Source: Kineothrix sp. MB12-C1 (GTDB lineage: Bacteria; Bacillota; Clostridia; Lachnospirales; Lachnospiraceae). Taken from it: a DNA stretch of 64,000 nucleotides. The DNA lies in the NCBI RefSeq assembly GCF_030863805.1, contig NZ_CP132957.1, positions 1,116,001 to 1,180,000 of the forward strand. Reading direction: 5' to 3'. The first letter of the stretch is position 1. Each line of letters opens with the position of its first letter. Made by a program: the position numbers and the translations under genes. Below, one piece after another: positions 50,271 through 59,072 of this stretch. Under the pieces are notes generated by a model. That model had not been told where the DNA came from. It worked only from the letters and a program-made list of their open reading frames with translations, and did not search any database.

Positions 50271-51806
50271 TTATTGTTCCGGTATTGCTGTTACTGCCAT
50301 TCCTTCCGTCATTCCGGGAGTCGTCTCTGTTACGATCTCGTCACCTTCTGCAAGCCCCTCTGTAATCTCTACATTCATGCCGGAGGAAATCCCTGTCTGT
50401 ACCGCCTTTCTTATTACAAGTCCATTCTCAATCACATATACAAATTCACCCTCCACATCGGTATTCACCGCATTGCCCGGAGCCAGCAGAACCTGCTGCG
50501 CCTTTGCAGTATGAATCGCAATCTTCGCTTCCACACCGAGGAAAATACTTTCATCAGGATTTAATATTTTAATATCCGCATTGACAACTGCTGCACCGCT
50601 TTGGTTCTTCGTTGCCATCTTATCAATTTTGCTCACTTCACCATCATACTTATTGCCCGCTATCGTAACGACCGCTTTCTGTCCTATGGACAGCTTCTCC
50701 AAATCATACTTCGTAACCGGTATCGTTACTTTTACATCTTCCGTACTTTCCAGCTTAAATAACGTAGAACCGACTACCGGAGTTTCTCCCTCTACCACAT
50801 TCATTTCTGTTACGACACCGCTGAACTCAGCCAATACTCCGCCTTCCACTTCTATAATGGAATCCAGCGTTCTCTGCATACTGATATTTTGCATTTCTGC
50901 GTTTGCTTCCACTTCATCTTTTCCGCCTGCAGTCAGCTTCGTATTTTCTGAGGAGGATTTCTGAGATTTCATTTCAGCTTTATATTCCTTACAGTTATTA
51001 AGCATCTCCGTATATTTGGAAATTTCATCCTGCCATGCGCGGATTTCTGCATTGTTAGTCTGTTCATATCGATTAAGTTCTGCTAATTTCTGCAGATTTT
51101 CATATTCATCCGAATCCATCTTATCGGACCAATCGATAATAGATATCTGAAGCAAGGATCCTTCATAGGCCAAAGCGGCTTTCTTATCATCCACTTTACG
51201 CTGCAACTCTTTAATATAATTATCGATATCGGTAATCTGTTGCTCCAACACTTCAAGATTCACTCTTGCTTCACCCAAATCTCCAAGACTTTCATTGTTC
51301 TTCTGCATATAATTATTTAAATTTCCGTCATTGGCCTTGAGTTTCAATTCTGCTGTTTTCTTTTCATCCGCGAGAGCAGCCTCTTCATATGTAATCACTG
51401 CTTCCCCCTTGGATACCGTTTCGCCGGCTGTCACACCGACCTTCCCAATCTTTACACTAACTGGTGCGAAATAGGTCTTCACTTCTCCGGCCGTCACTGT
51501 ACCACTGGTACTTAACGTTTGCTCGATATCACCTCTCGTAACTTGTGCGGTATATACGATAGGCTTTGCATTCGCCGCTGAAATGCTCGATATAAGAATA
51601 AAAAGGATAATTACTCCTGCAACACCGCCCAAAATACTCCTTCTGATTATCTTCTTCTTTTTGGCCGGCTCCATTTTTGTCTTATTTTGCTTCTTTTCTG
51701 CCTTTTCCAATCTCTTTTGTTCCTTTTTCAATTCCTTTGCTTCCTTTTTGCTCAGCTCCTTGTTTTCCTGCGAACTCATCAATCCCTTATTTTCTTCCAA
51801 ACTCAT
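50271..51806 (-). CDS. MacA/HlyD-type membrane-fusion adaptor
   Basis: Adaptor for the MacB-type permease. A long Lys/Glu-rich cytoplasmic N-terminus (about 55 residues) precedes one transmembrane helix (about 58-78, SILGGVAGVIILFILISSI), a lipoyl half-domain (GDIEQTLSTSGTVTAGEV), an alpha-helical hairpin (about 150-290) and beta-barrel domains. Of the adjacent ATGs at 51809 and 51806 the second has better spacing from GAGAGGA. About 511 aa. In Gram-positives such adaptors extend toward the cell wall; substrates are unknown. Confidence 0.88.
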   Translation of the reverse strand: MSLEENKGLMSSQENKELSKKEAKELKKEQKRLEKAEKKQNKTKMEPAKKKKIIRRSILGGVAGVIILFILISSISAANAKPIVYTAQVTRGDIEQTLSTSGTVTAGEVKTYFAPVSVKIGKVGVTAGETVSKGEAVITYEEAALADEKKTAELKLKANDGNLNNYMQKNNESLGDLGEARVNLEVLEQQITDIDNYIKELQRKVDDKKAALAYEGSLLQISIIDWSDKMDSDEYENLQKLAELNRYEQTNNAEIRAWQDEISKYTEMLNNCKEYKAEMKSQKSSSENTKLTAGGKDEVEANAEMQNISMQRTLDSIIEVEGGVLAEFSGVVTEMNVVEGETPVVGSTLFKLESTEDVKVTIPVTKYDLEKLSIGQKAVVTIAGNKYDGEVSKIDKMATKNQSGAAVVNADIKILNPDESIFLGVEAKIAIHTAKAQQVLLAPGNAVNTDVEGEFVYVIENGLVIRKAVQTGISSGMNVEITEGLAEGDEIVTETTPGMTEGMAVTAIPEQ

Positions 51807-51825
51807 CATCTCTTCCTCTCTACCG

Positions 51826-51898
51826 ATTTTCATTTATCTTTCCATATATTCTTACGGTCAGCACAGTAAATGCGCAGACCTGCTGAACAGTTACATTT
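51826..51898. repeat. Dispersed repeat family B, copy 2
   Basis: Same element as 43663-43733 (shares ATTTTCATTTATCTTTCCA, TTACGGTCAGC, CAGTAAATGCGCAGACCTGC and AGTTACAT), here between the ATPase and adaptor genes of an operon. Confidence 0.75.
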
Positions 51899-51902
51899 GT
51901 TC

Positions 51903-52610
51903 TTATTGATCTGTCTCACTTACTGCTTCGTTCGCTGAATCGTGAACGATCACTCCATCCATAATCTTAATTACCCGTTTAGCCTGTGAAGCAATGCTAT
52001 TATCATGAGTAATTAGGATAACTGTACGCCCTTCCTTGTGAAGTTCTTTCAGAATCGACATAATCTCCTTGCTGGATGCAGAGTCCAGATTACCAGTCGG
52101 TTCATCGGCAAGAATTACAGGCGGCGCCTGGGCGATAGCTCTCGCTATAGCAACCCTTTGCTGCTGTCCGCCGGACATTTCGGAAGGTTTATGAGTCTTA
52201 CGATTCTCAAGTCCTACCTTGCCCAAAGCCGTTTCCGATAGCCTGATTCGTTCTTTCTTCGAAATACCTCTGTAAATCAATGGCAATTCCACATTCTCAA
52301 TGGCCGTCAAGTTCTGTATAAGATTAAATCCCTGAAAGATAAATCCGATTTCCTTATTTCTAATATCGGAAAGTTCATCGTCACTTAGATGCGACACATC
52401 CTGATCATGGAGAAAATAAGTGCCGCTCGTCGGAATATCAAGGCACCCTAACATATTCATCAATGTGGATTTACCGGAGCCCGACTGTCCGATAATGGCC
52501 ACGAATTCATTCTCATTAATGGTCAGATTCACATGATCCAGTGCCCTTACCTCATTTTCTCCGGGGTTATATATCTTACACATATCCCGGATATCAACTA
52601 ATGCACTCAT
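51903..52610 (-). CDS. MacB/LolD-type ABC exporter ATPase
   Basis: ATP-binding subunit of the exporter. Walker [34 protein letters not shown], signature MSGGQQQR, Walker [14 protein letters not shown] and VILITHD are intact. 235 aa, typical of the separate MacB-type ATPase in Firmicutes. First gene of the operon, with AGGAGGG before its ATG and a palindrome in its promoter. Confidence 0.94.
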   Translation of the reverse strand: MSALVDIRDMCKIYNPGENEVRALDHVNLTINENEFVAIIGQSGSGKSTLMNMLGCLDIPTSGTYFLHDQDVSHLSDDELSDIRNKEIGFIFQGFNLIQNLTAIENVELPLIYRGISKKERIRLSETALGKVGLENRKTHKPSEMSGGQQQRVAIARAIAQAPPVILADEPTGNLDSASSKEIMSILKELHKEGRTVILITHDNSIASQAKRVIKIMDGVIVHDSANEAVSETDQ

Positions 52611-52638
52611 TTATTACCCTCCTAAAAATGCATTTTGT

Positions 52639-52668
52639 ATTACTGTATTACTCCTCTAATACAGTAAT
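52639..52668. promoter_or_regulatory. Perfect palindrome in the exporter promoter (candidate operator)
   Basis: ATTACTGTATTA, 6-base spacer, TAATACAGTAAT: 12-bp perfect arms, about 30 bases before the ATPase start. On the minus strand TTGACA (52689-52684) lies 16 bases upstream of the dyad, so a bound repressor would cover the -10 region. The regulator is not encoded nearby; a GntR- or PadR-type protein is a guess. Confidence 0.6.
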
Positions 52669-52777
52669 GTATTTCCTACTATTTGTCAATAATAATTCGT
52701 TATTTCTTTCACACTTATTATAAATGATATTTTCAACAATTCTATACCGATAATATTAAGATTCTATAAATATTCAT

Positions 52778-52828
52778 AAAAAAATCCCTGCCGTCTCACT
52801 TATTATAACGCAATGGCAGGGGATTTTT
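52778..52828 (-). terminator. Terminator of ribU
   Basis: On the minus strand AATCCCCTGCC pairs with GGCAGGGATT and is followed by seven T residues; about 70 bases after the ribU stop. Confidence 0.8.
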
Positions 52829-52895
52829 CTTCAAAATCTGTATGGATTGTGTATAAAACTTTCACAATTCATTTATTTTATAACTATTCATTATT

Positions 52896-53660
52896 TTAAT
52901 TTTCTGTACTTACTGCCTTTCTTATGTCTCTTTTTTTATGTCCTTCTTTTAAAATAGGGCTTAGCTTCTTATAAACTAACACCGTCACCGAAGATACAAC
53001 TCCACCTTTCAAGATGTTGAGGGGAGCCACTGCGAATATAACGAGAGTCGTCACACTATTAATAGCAGGATTGATGGCGGTTCCCATTCCTACAATAGTA
53101 TCCAGTGGCATTCCATATAGCTGAGCGAATTTCGGAAGCAGATAGATCGCATTAAAAGCCGTACCGAATACAGTCATACAAAGCGTTCCTGTTACTGAAC
53201 CAATCAATGCCATCTTTTTGGATTTCTTGCTCATATAGATAATAGAAGCAGGAAGAAGGAAGCTACACCCGATAATGAAATTAGCCAATTCTCCTACAAA
53301 GGCAGTCGTCGTTCCTCTTAACAGAAGTTCCAGGAGAATTTTACAAAATTCTATCGTCACGCCTGCTATCGGTCCAAAGGCGAATGCTCCTATCAGAGCA
53401 GGAATCTCACTAAGATCCAACTTATAAAAGCCTGGAGCAAAAAAGACAGGGATTTCCAACAACATCAGAATAACTGCAATTGCAGAGAACATACCTATCA
53501 TCGCTACCTTACGAGTAGAAAAAATACGCTCTTTCTCTTCTTTTTTCTTCATTGCTCGTTTCTCAAAGATGTAGGCCACCGCAAACATAACAGCTACAAT
53601 ACCGAGAAATTCTGCTACAAAAATCAGGTTTTCAGTTACAGCTTGCATTAATTCATTCAT
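52896..53660 (-). CDS. ribU: ECF transporter S component for riboflavin
   Basis: Membrane substrate-binding subunit of a group II ECF importer; takes up riboflavin with the shared EcfAAT module encoded elsewhere. 254 aa with about six hydrophobic segments; an N-terminal helix and Lys/Glu-rich linker precede the core that begins KVAMIGMFSAIAVILMLLEI, then KLDLSEIPALIGAFAFGPIAG, both typical of RibU. It is directly controlled by the FMN riboswitch upstream, which settles the ligand assignment. Confidence 0.92.
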   Translation of the reverse strand: MNELMQAVTENLIFVAEFLGIVAVMFAVAYIFEKRAMKKKEEKERIFSTRKVAMIGMFSAIAVILMLLEIPVFFAPGFYKLDLSEIPALIGAFAFGPIAGVTIEFCKILLELLLRGTTTAFVGELANFIIGCSFLLPASIIYMSKKSKKMALIGSVTGTLCMTVFGTAFNAIYLLPKFAQLYGMPLDTIVGMGTAINPAINSVTTLVIFAVAPLNILKGGVVSSVTVLVYKKLSPILKEGHKKRDIRKAVSTEN

Positions 53661-53689
53661 TTTCTTCCTCCTAAAATTGGTACGCTTTC

Positions 53690-53727
53690 GTAACTATTCA
53701 GCAGGTCTGCGCACCGAGTTTTACGGA
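53690..53727. repeat. Dispersed repeat family B, shortened inverted copy
   Basis: GTAACTATTCAGCAGGTCTG then CGCA...TTTTACGG, the reverse complement of family B with an internal deletion, placed between the FMN riboswitch terminator and ribU. Confidence 0.55.
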
Positions 53728-53768
53728 AAATTCTTCCAGCCATTTATTCCACATTGAGAATAAGCGCC

Positions 53769-53797
53769 AAAAAACCCCGAACCATAACGATTCGGGG
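53769..53797 (-). terminator. Riboswitch-controlled terminator before ribU
   Basis: On the minus strand CCCCGAA...TTCGGGG is followed by six T residues. The CCCCGAA arm can instead pair with CTTCGGGG at the 5' end of the FMN aptamer, giving an antiterminator when FMN is absent. Confidence 0.8.
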
Positions 53798-53870
53798 TAA
53801 TAATCTGTAATATACACCGCCCTGCTGCCATCCTCTCTAAGGACTTGCTGCCGACATGCTTCTTACATTT

Positions 53871-54004
53871 CTTCTCTCATCCAGACTTTACTGTCGGTTT
53901 TGGAATTGCACCAAATCAACCGCTTTACATAATGCAAAACGGGTCGCGGACTTTTACCGCCGGTAGGGAATGACGAATTGCTCCGTTTCACCCAACCCCG
54001 AAGA
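53871..54004 (-). ncRNA. FMN riboswitch (RFN element)
   Basis: Conserved blocks in order on the minus strand: CTTCGGGG-TTGGGTG, CATTCCCTACCGGCGGTA, AGTCCGCGACCC, GGTGCAATTCC, CCGACAGTAAAGTCTGGATG and AGAGAAG. It lies upstream of ribU with an intrinsic terminator between, so FMN binding should reduce ribU transcription. Confidence 0.97.
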
Positions 54005-54122
54005 ATTTTCTCTTTTTACTTGTTCCTTTATCATAATATGACTATCATATATTTTTGTCAAGAACTTCCTTCTCTATTCTTGTAAATTCAGTTCCCTCAC
54101 TGTTACGTATGAAAATCCATTT

Positions 54123-56471
54123 CTACTTCTCTTTTTTGATTTTCATTGTGAGGGAAATTCTTTTCTTCGGTACTTCCACCGCAAGTACCTGTACATCCAC
54201 AATATCGCCTACGCTCACTGCTTCTAAGGGATGCTTGATGAATCGGTCGGTAATCTGGGATATATGCACGAGTCCGTCCTGATGTACTCCGATATCTACA
54301 AAAGCTCCGAAGTCGATAACATTTCTCACGGTTCCCTTTAGGACCATACCGGGCTTTAAGTCCTTCATTTCCAGAACATCATCTCTTAAGATAGGAGCGG
54401 GCATATTATCGCGAGGATCTCTGGCCGGCTTTTCCAATTCTTTCAAAATATCAGTCAGCGTAATTTCTCCAATGCCTAGTTCCTGTGCTAATTTATTTTT
54501 ATCCTTCACTTTTCTTTCTAAAGAACTAACGGCCGTACCACTTTCTTGCGCCGCTAAGCCGACTACCTTTTCAGACTCTTTCAACACTGTAGAAGTACCC
54601 ATAGCCGCTGCCAGCGCTTTGCCCATCGCAGTATCCGTATTACGAATCACTACCTTCTTCTGCTTAGGCTGCCTTTCCTGCTTTACTTCCTTTTTTACTT
54701 TTCCCTTTTCAGATGCTGCTTTCTTTTGGGCTTCCTTTATATCACCCATTGTAAGTCCCAGCTTGTCCAACAGCTTTAATGCTGCTTCATAGGATTCCGG
54801 ATGAACGCTCGTTGCATCTAAAGGATTTTCACCATCTGGAATACGCATGAAACCGGCACATTGTTCGAAGGCCTTCGGCCCCAGCTTAGCCACCTTTAAA
54901 AGCTGCTTTCTATTGGTAAAGCGTCCGTTGTTTTCACGATAATCTACGATATTCTTCGCAATTACTTTCGTAATTCCCGATATATATTCCAGTAAGGATG
55001 CGGAGGCTGTATTCAAATCAACACCTACGCGGTTCACGCAGTCCTCTACCACACCGCTTAAGGCACCGCTCAGTTTCTTCTGATTCATATCATGCTGATA
55101 CTGCCCTACTCCGATAGACTTGGGGTCAATTTTTACCAATTCTGCCAACGGATCTTGTAATCTTCTCGCAATAGAGGCCGCACTTCTTTGTCCCACATCG
55201 AAGTTGGGGAATTCTTCTGTAGCGAGCTTGCTCGCGGAATAAACAGAAGCACCTGCTTCATTTACGATAATATATTGCACAGGCACATCCAATTCCTTAA
55301 TCAGCTCCACGATAATCTGCTCCGACTCTCTGGAAGCAGTGCCGTTTCCTACCGAAATTAAAGATACCCCGTAAGTTTTGATGATTTTCTTAAGCTCCCT
55401 CTTCGCTTCCTCCACCTTATTCTGAGGCGCTGTAGGGTATATGACCTTCGTTGCCAATACTTTTCCCGTCTCATCCACTACTGCCAGTTTACATCCGGTA
55501 CGGAATGCAGGGTCCCAGCCAAGAACTACCTTTCCTGCAATAGGAGGCTGCATAAGAAGCTGTTCTAAGTTCTTGCCAAATACAGAAATTGCTCCATCTT
55601 CAGCCTTTTCCGTCAATTCATTGCGTATCTCTCTTTCAATTGCCGGTGCAATCAGCCGGCGGTAGCTGTCTTCGATTACATCTCTTAGCACCGGTTCCGT
55701 CACCTCATTATCGGAGGTAATCGTCTTTTTCGCCAGAAACTGCAAGATGCGCTCCTCGGGCGCAACCACTTTTACAGTGAGTATTTTCTCACTTTCCCCG
55801 CGATTTAAAGCGAGCACACGATGACCCGCTACCTTTTTCAAGGGTTCTTCATAATCGTAATACATTTCAAATACGCTTTCAGCCTTCTCGTCCTTGGCTA
55901 TGCTCGTAATCTTACCTTCTTCCATTGTAATATCACGAATATAAATACGATAGTCCGCTTCATCGGAAATGCTTTCCGCAATAATATCCTTGGCTCCCTG
56001 TATTGCCTCAGGAACAGAGTTTACTTCCTTTTCTTCGCTTACGTATTTCGCAGCTTCCTCTTCTAAAGAAGTTTCGCCTTCCTGCTTCCATATCCACAAT
56101 GCCAGTCCCTCCAGGCCTTTTTCCTTAGCGATGCTCGCTCTCGTCTTCCTCTTCGGACGGTAAGGACGGTACAAATCTTCCACTACAACAAGGGTCTGCG
56201 CTGCAAGAATCTTCTCCCTTAATTCCTCCGTCAACTTGCCCTGTTCTTCTATGCTTCCGATCACTTGTTCTTTCTTCTCTTCCAGATTACGGAGATAAAT
56301 AAGTCTCTCATGCAAATCACGCAGCACTTCATCATTCAAGGATCCTGTTACCTCTTTACGGTATCTGGATATAAAAGGAATGGTGTTTCCCTCATCAATT
56401 AATTTGACAGCAGCTTCCACCTGCCATTTTTCTACGTTAAGCTCTTCTTTCAATTTTATAATAATATCCAT
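54123..56471 (-). CDS. tex: Tex-family RNA-binding transcription accessory protein
   Basis: Large nucleic-acid-binding protein linked to transcription elongation. Order: Tex N-terminal helical domain (LIDEGNTIPFISRYRKEVTGS), YqgF-like RNase H fold (VVLGWDPAFRTGCKLAVVDE), helix-hairpin-helix repeats (LNTASASLLEYISGI and NRKQLLKVAKLGPKAFEQCAGF), a Lys-rich insert of about 70 residues and a C-terminal S1 domain (GMVLKGTVRNVIDFGAFVDI). 782 aa; the Lys-rich insert before the S1 domain makes it slightly longer than usual. Single gene. Confidence 0.95.
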   Translation of the reverse strand: MDIIIKLKEELNVEKWQVEAAVKLIDEGNTIPFISRYRKEVTGSLNDEVLRDLHERLIYLRNLEEKKEQVIGSIEEQGKLTEELREKILAAQTLVVVEDLYRPYRPKRKTRASIAKEKGLEGLALWIWKQEGETSLEEEAAKYVSEEKEVNSVPEAIQGAKDIIAESISDEADYRIYIRDITMEEGKITSIAKDEKAESVFEMYYDYEEPLKKVAGHRVLALNRGESEKILTVKVVAPEERILQFLAKKTITSDNEVTEPVLRDVIEDSYRRLIAPAIEREIRNELTEKAEDGAISVFGKNLEQLLMQPPIAGKVVLGWDPAFRTGCKLAVVDETGKVLATKVIYPTAPQNKVEEAKRELKKIIKTYGVSLISVGNGTASRESEQIIVELIKELDVPVQYIIVNEAGASVYSASKLATEEFPNFDVGQRSAASIARRLQDPLAELVKIDPKSIGVGQYQHDMNQKKLSGALSGVVEDCVNRVGVDLNTASASLLEYISGITKVIAKNIVDYRENNGRFTNRKQLLKVAKLGPKAFEQCAGFMRIPDGENPLDATSVHPESYEAALKLLDKLGLTMGDIKEAQKKAASEKGKVKKEVKQERQPKQKKVVIRNTDTAMGKALAAAMGTSTVLKESEKVVGLAAQESGTAVSSLERKVKDKNKLAQELGIGEITLTDILKELEKPARDPRDNMPAPILRDDVLEMKDLKPGMVLKGTVRNVIDFGAFVDIGVHQDGLVHISQITDRFIKHPLEAVSVGDIVDVQVLAVEVPKKRISLTMKIKKEK

Positions 56472-56668
56472 ATCCTGCTCCGTTCTGTAATATATAGTAA
56501 CTAATCCCTATTATAGATGATAAGGTGAGGTATTTTCAAGATTGTATTATCATTTATTAAGTGATACAATAAATACATATATATTTTGAAGATTTTGTGT
56601 ACATTCTGTTGCTGGACGCAGCAAAGCTGTGAACAGTAACATTTTATATGAAAGGCATGGTTATTCAT

Positions 56669-57121
56669 ATGGACTTTGGCAATAACAATAATTCTTACAA
56701 TCACAACCCTCAGGGGTATTCCTATAGACCGCCGGTAAAGACACCCGGAAGCAGTCTGGCTAATGCTTCCATGATGCTCGGCATGATTGCCATTATCACC
56801 GCAATTATGATGACAATATATTTTCCTTTTATCTTTGGAAGCCTGGCTATTTTATTCGCTCTGTTATCAAAAGGACAGGCTGCCAAGCTAGTGAAATATG
56901 CTAAGGCCGGGCTTATCTGCGGCATTGTCGGCATAGTGATCACTTTGGGTATTATTACCAGTTCCGTTCTTCTCATCCTTTCGAATCCGCAGATTCTGAC
57001 CGATACTGCTAAAAGGTATGACAAGATATATGAACAAGCCTATGGCATTCCCTCGGAGGAGATTTTCGGTGATTCCTTAGAAGATATCGTTGAAAATTTT
57101 ATTGAAGGTATTACTAATTAA
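56669..57121 (+). CDS. Small membrane protein with DUF4190-like region
   Basis: About 150 aa. A hydrophilic Asn/Tyr/Pro-rich start (NSYNHNPQGYSYRPP) is followed by two to three hydrophobic segments (SMMLGMIAIITAIMMTIYFP, FIFGSLAILFALLSKG, GLICGIVGIVITLGII), the DUF4190 pattern, and an acidic tail. The start is ambiguous: ATG codons at 56648, 56657 and 56669 are in frame and none has ideal spacing; the last begins the family-like sequence. Function unknown. First of three plus-strand genes. Confidence 0.72.
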   Translation: MDFGNNNNSYNHNPQGYSYRPPVKTPGSSLANASMMLGMIAIITAIMMTIYFPFIFGSLAILFALLSKGQAAKLVKYAKAGLICGIVGIVITLGIITSSVLLILSNPQILTDTAKRYDKIYEQAYGIPSEEIFGDSLEDIVENFIEGITN

Positions 57122-57159
57122 TATTTAGAGCGGAATTATGTAAAGGAGGAGATTACGTT

Positions 57160-57648
57160 ATGACGGGTATTCAATTTGCGGGAGCTTCCTCCGGCATCTA
57201 TGGAATAAGTCAATACAGCATCGACAACACGACCGGCATCACTTTGAATTCCGGCGCGTCGAATATCAAATCTCCCGGCCGCGAATCTTCCCCGGCCGAG
57301 TGTGAGACTTGCAGCAATAGAAAATATAAGGATGGTTCCGACGAAATGGTATCCTTTAAAGCTGCCACCCATATTTCACCTAATTCAGCTTCTGCTGCCG
57401 TACGCTCTCATGAGCAAGAGCATGTATCCAATGCTTATAAAGATGCGTCGCTCAATAATGGTAAGGTGCTTTCGGCCACCGTATCCATACATACCGATGT
57501 CTGTCCTGAATGCGGGCGCAGCTATGTGTCGGGCGGAACTACCGCCACGCAGATCAAATATTACAATGAAGACAATCCATATCAGCAGGATTTAAAAAAA
57601 GCCGATGCCATGAAATACCAGGGAATGAACGTGAACCTTGCGGTATAG
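57160..57648 (+). CDS. SprA-related protein with metalloprotease-like HExxH-type motif
   Basis: 162 aa, ATG with AAAGGAGG well placed. The core motif AAVRSHEQEHVSNAY resembles the HEQxHV/AHExxH zinc motif of SprA-related putative metalloproteases; two more Cys pairs (CETCSNRKYKDGSD and CPECGRSYVSGG) suggest zinc or disulfide sites. No signal peptide. Family function is unknown, and proteolysis is only predicted from the motif. Lies between two small membrane protein genes on the same strand. Confidence 0.68.
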   Translation: MTGIQFAGASSGIYGISQYSIDNTTGITLNSGASNIKSPGRESSPAECETCSNRKYKDGSDEMVSFKAATHISPNSASAAVRSHEQEHVSNAYKDASLNNGKVLSATVSIHTDVCPECGRSYVSGGTTATQIKYYNEDNPYQQDLKKADAMKYQGMNVNLAV

Positions 57649-57649
57649 T

Positions 57650-57692
57650 ACTAACTATTTATTAGGTCCGGGCATTTAATGCGCTGACCGAA
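57650..57692. repeat. Dispersed repeat family B, diverged inverted copy
   Basis: CTAACTATTTATTAGGTCCG then GGCATTTAATGCGCTGACCG matches the reverse complement of family B with several changes; intergenic between two plus-strand genes. Confidence 0.5.
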
Positions 57693-57729
57693 CTGCTACT
57701 TATAAGACTTAGAATTGGAGACTGAACCT

Positions 57730-58461
57730 ATGAACCACTACAAATCTTCTGCCGAGCTGAAAGCTATGGCAAAAGAGCAGCTATTCGGAAAATATTCCAC
57801 TGCGGTAGGCGCCTTTTTAGCCACGACTGCTATTACCCTCTTTATGGCATCCATTCCAGCCTTTATGATTCCTCAAGGTTCCATTATTTATCGGATTATT
57901 TATTATATGGTTTCTTTTATTATCAGCCTATTCACCGGAATCTTTTCATCGGGGCTCGCTTTCTTCTATTTGAAGATTGCCTGCGGACAGCCGGTTTCCG
58001 TCTCTGATATCTTCTTCGGTTTCCGCCTGCATCCTGATAAGGCGTTGCTCATCCAGCTCGTGCTCACCGCTGCATCTTACTTATGCACCGTACCTGCACT
58101 TATATTCCAGTGGCTATACTTCAATGGTGGGAATGTATTCTATATGCTCTTTATGTCCATTTCCTTCGTTATAGGAACGGCAATTTTGATTTTTGTAAGC
58201 CTTTTATTTTCCCAGGCTTTTTATTTACTTCAGGACTTTCCCGAATACCAGACGAAAGAACTTCTGAAAATGAGCCGGCATATGATGAAAGGGCATAAAG
58301 GCCGCCTGTTTTACATAGAACTTAGCTTTATTCCATTGTTCTTATTAGGCATTCTCTCTTGCTGTATCGCTTTTTTATGGATTATTCCATATATGAATGC
58401 CACTATGGCAAACTTCTATATGGATTTGGTAAAAAACCAATCCCCTTCGCAAAGAAATTAG
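57730..58461 (+). CDS. DUF975-family integral membrane protein
   Basis: 243 aa from ATG at 57730 (GGAG 9 bases upstream; an in-frame TTG five codons earlier is less likely). Starts SSAELKAMAKEQLFGKYSTAVGAFL, the signature opening of DUF975 proteins, then about six hydrophobic segments and SRHMMKGHKGRLFYIELSFI near the C-terminal third. Function unknown; common in Lachnospiraceae. Confidence 0.85.
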   Translation: MNHYKSSAELKAMAKEQLFGKYSTAVGAFLATTAITLFMASIPAFMIPQGSIIYRIIYYMVSFIISLFTGIFSSGLAFFYLKIACGQPVSVSDIFFGFRLHPDKALLIQLVLTAASYLCTVPALIFQWLYFNGGNVFYMLFMSISFVIGTAILIFVSLLFSQAFYLLQDFPEYQTKELLKMSRHMMKGHKGRLFYIELSFIPLFLLGILSCCIAFLWIIPYMNATMANFYMDLVKNQSPSQRN

Positions 58462-58505
58462 TATATGATACAAGAATGTGCGCCCGCCGGGCGCATAATT
58501 TAGAA

Positions 58506-58530
58506 AGGGACAGGTAAGTAACCTGCCCCC
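58506..58530 (-). terminator. Terminator of the small Cys-containing gene
   Basis: On the minus strand GGGGCAGGT-tactt-ACCTGTCCC followed by TTTCT, 10 bases after the 58540 stop. A G+C-rich hairpin at 58479-58495 (TGCGCCC/GGGCGCA) beside it may end the plus-strand DUF975 gene. Confidence 0.65.
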
Positions 58531-58539
58531 TGTGACTTA

Positions 58540-58860
58540 CTAAACATTAGGAGAGAGTGTAAAATAAAGGACTGTCTGTTTATGACCACAAGGACAGGTG
58601 CATCCTAAAAAGACCGTAGCCTCTTCATTGAAGCAAGAATTTGTGATGGGGACAACTATAAAATTAATGAACCACAAAAAATTATTCAATTGCTCTTCTA
58701 ATTGGCTGTTAGAACAATAAGTGAAAACTTCAGCAAACCAAAGTTTACCTGATGTTGACCGATTCGTCCAAGATATATTATATTGTTCAGCCAGTATTTT
58801 TAATGATTCTTCTTCTGTTTTTTCTTCGAACTGTCTTTTAATTTTTTCCTTACTTAGCAT
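58540..58860 (-). CDS. Hypothetical small protein
   Basis: 106 aa from ATG at 58860, preceded by a perfect AAAGGAGG site; the 21-codon longer frame lacks one. The N-terminus is a charged helix (SKEKIKRQFEEKTEEESLKILAEQYN), the middle hydrophobic (NFLWFINFIVVPI), and the C-terminus has CTCPCGHKQTVLYFTLSPN, a possible metal site. I do not recognise it. Flanked by its own terminator, so probably monocistronic. Confidence 0.6.
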   Translation of the reverse strand: MLSKEKIKRQFEEKTEEESLKILAEQYNISWTNRSTSGKLWFAEVFTYCSNSQLEEQLNNFLWFINFIVVPITNSCFNEEATVFLGCTCPCGHKQTVLYFTLSPNV

Positions 58861-58978
58861 AAAATCACCTCCTTTCAATAATATAATATGTGAACTATTT
58901 TTTTTGCTCCTATAAAACCACAATTTTCGACAACTTTCTCAAGTGAAAAAACAGTGGATAAATGAGGAATATATTAAT

Positions 58979-59054
58979 AAAACGGTTCACGAATATAACA
59001 TCGCGAACCGTTTTGTCTACAATCTAAAAGGTTGCCTTCATGGGCAACCTTTTT
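58979..59054 (-). terminator. Tandem terminators after prfB
   Basis: First hairpin on the minus strand AAGGTTGCC with GGCAACCTT (59028-59051) followed by TTTTAGATT, then a second (AAAACGGTTC with GAACCGTTTT, 58979-59014) followed by ATTAAT. They end the secA-prfB transcript. Confidence 0.8.
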
Positions 59055-59072
59055 ATTTATGCATTTATATAT

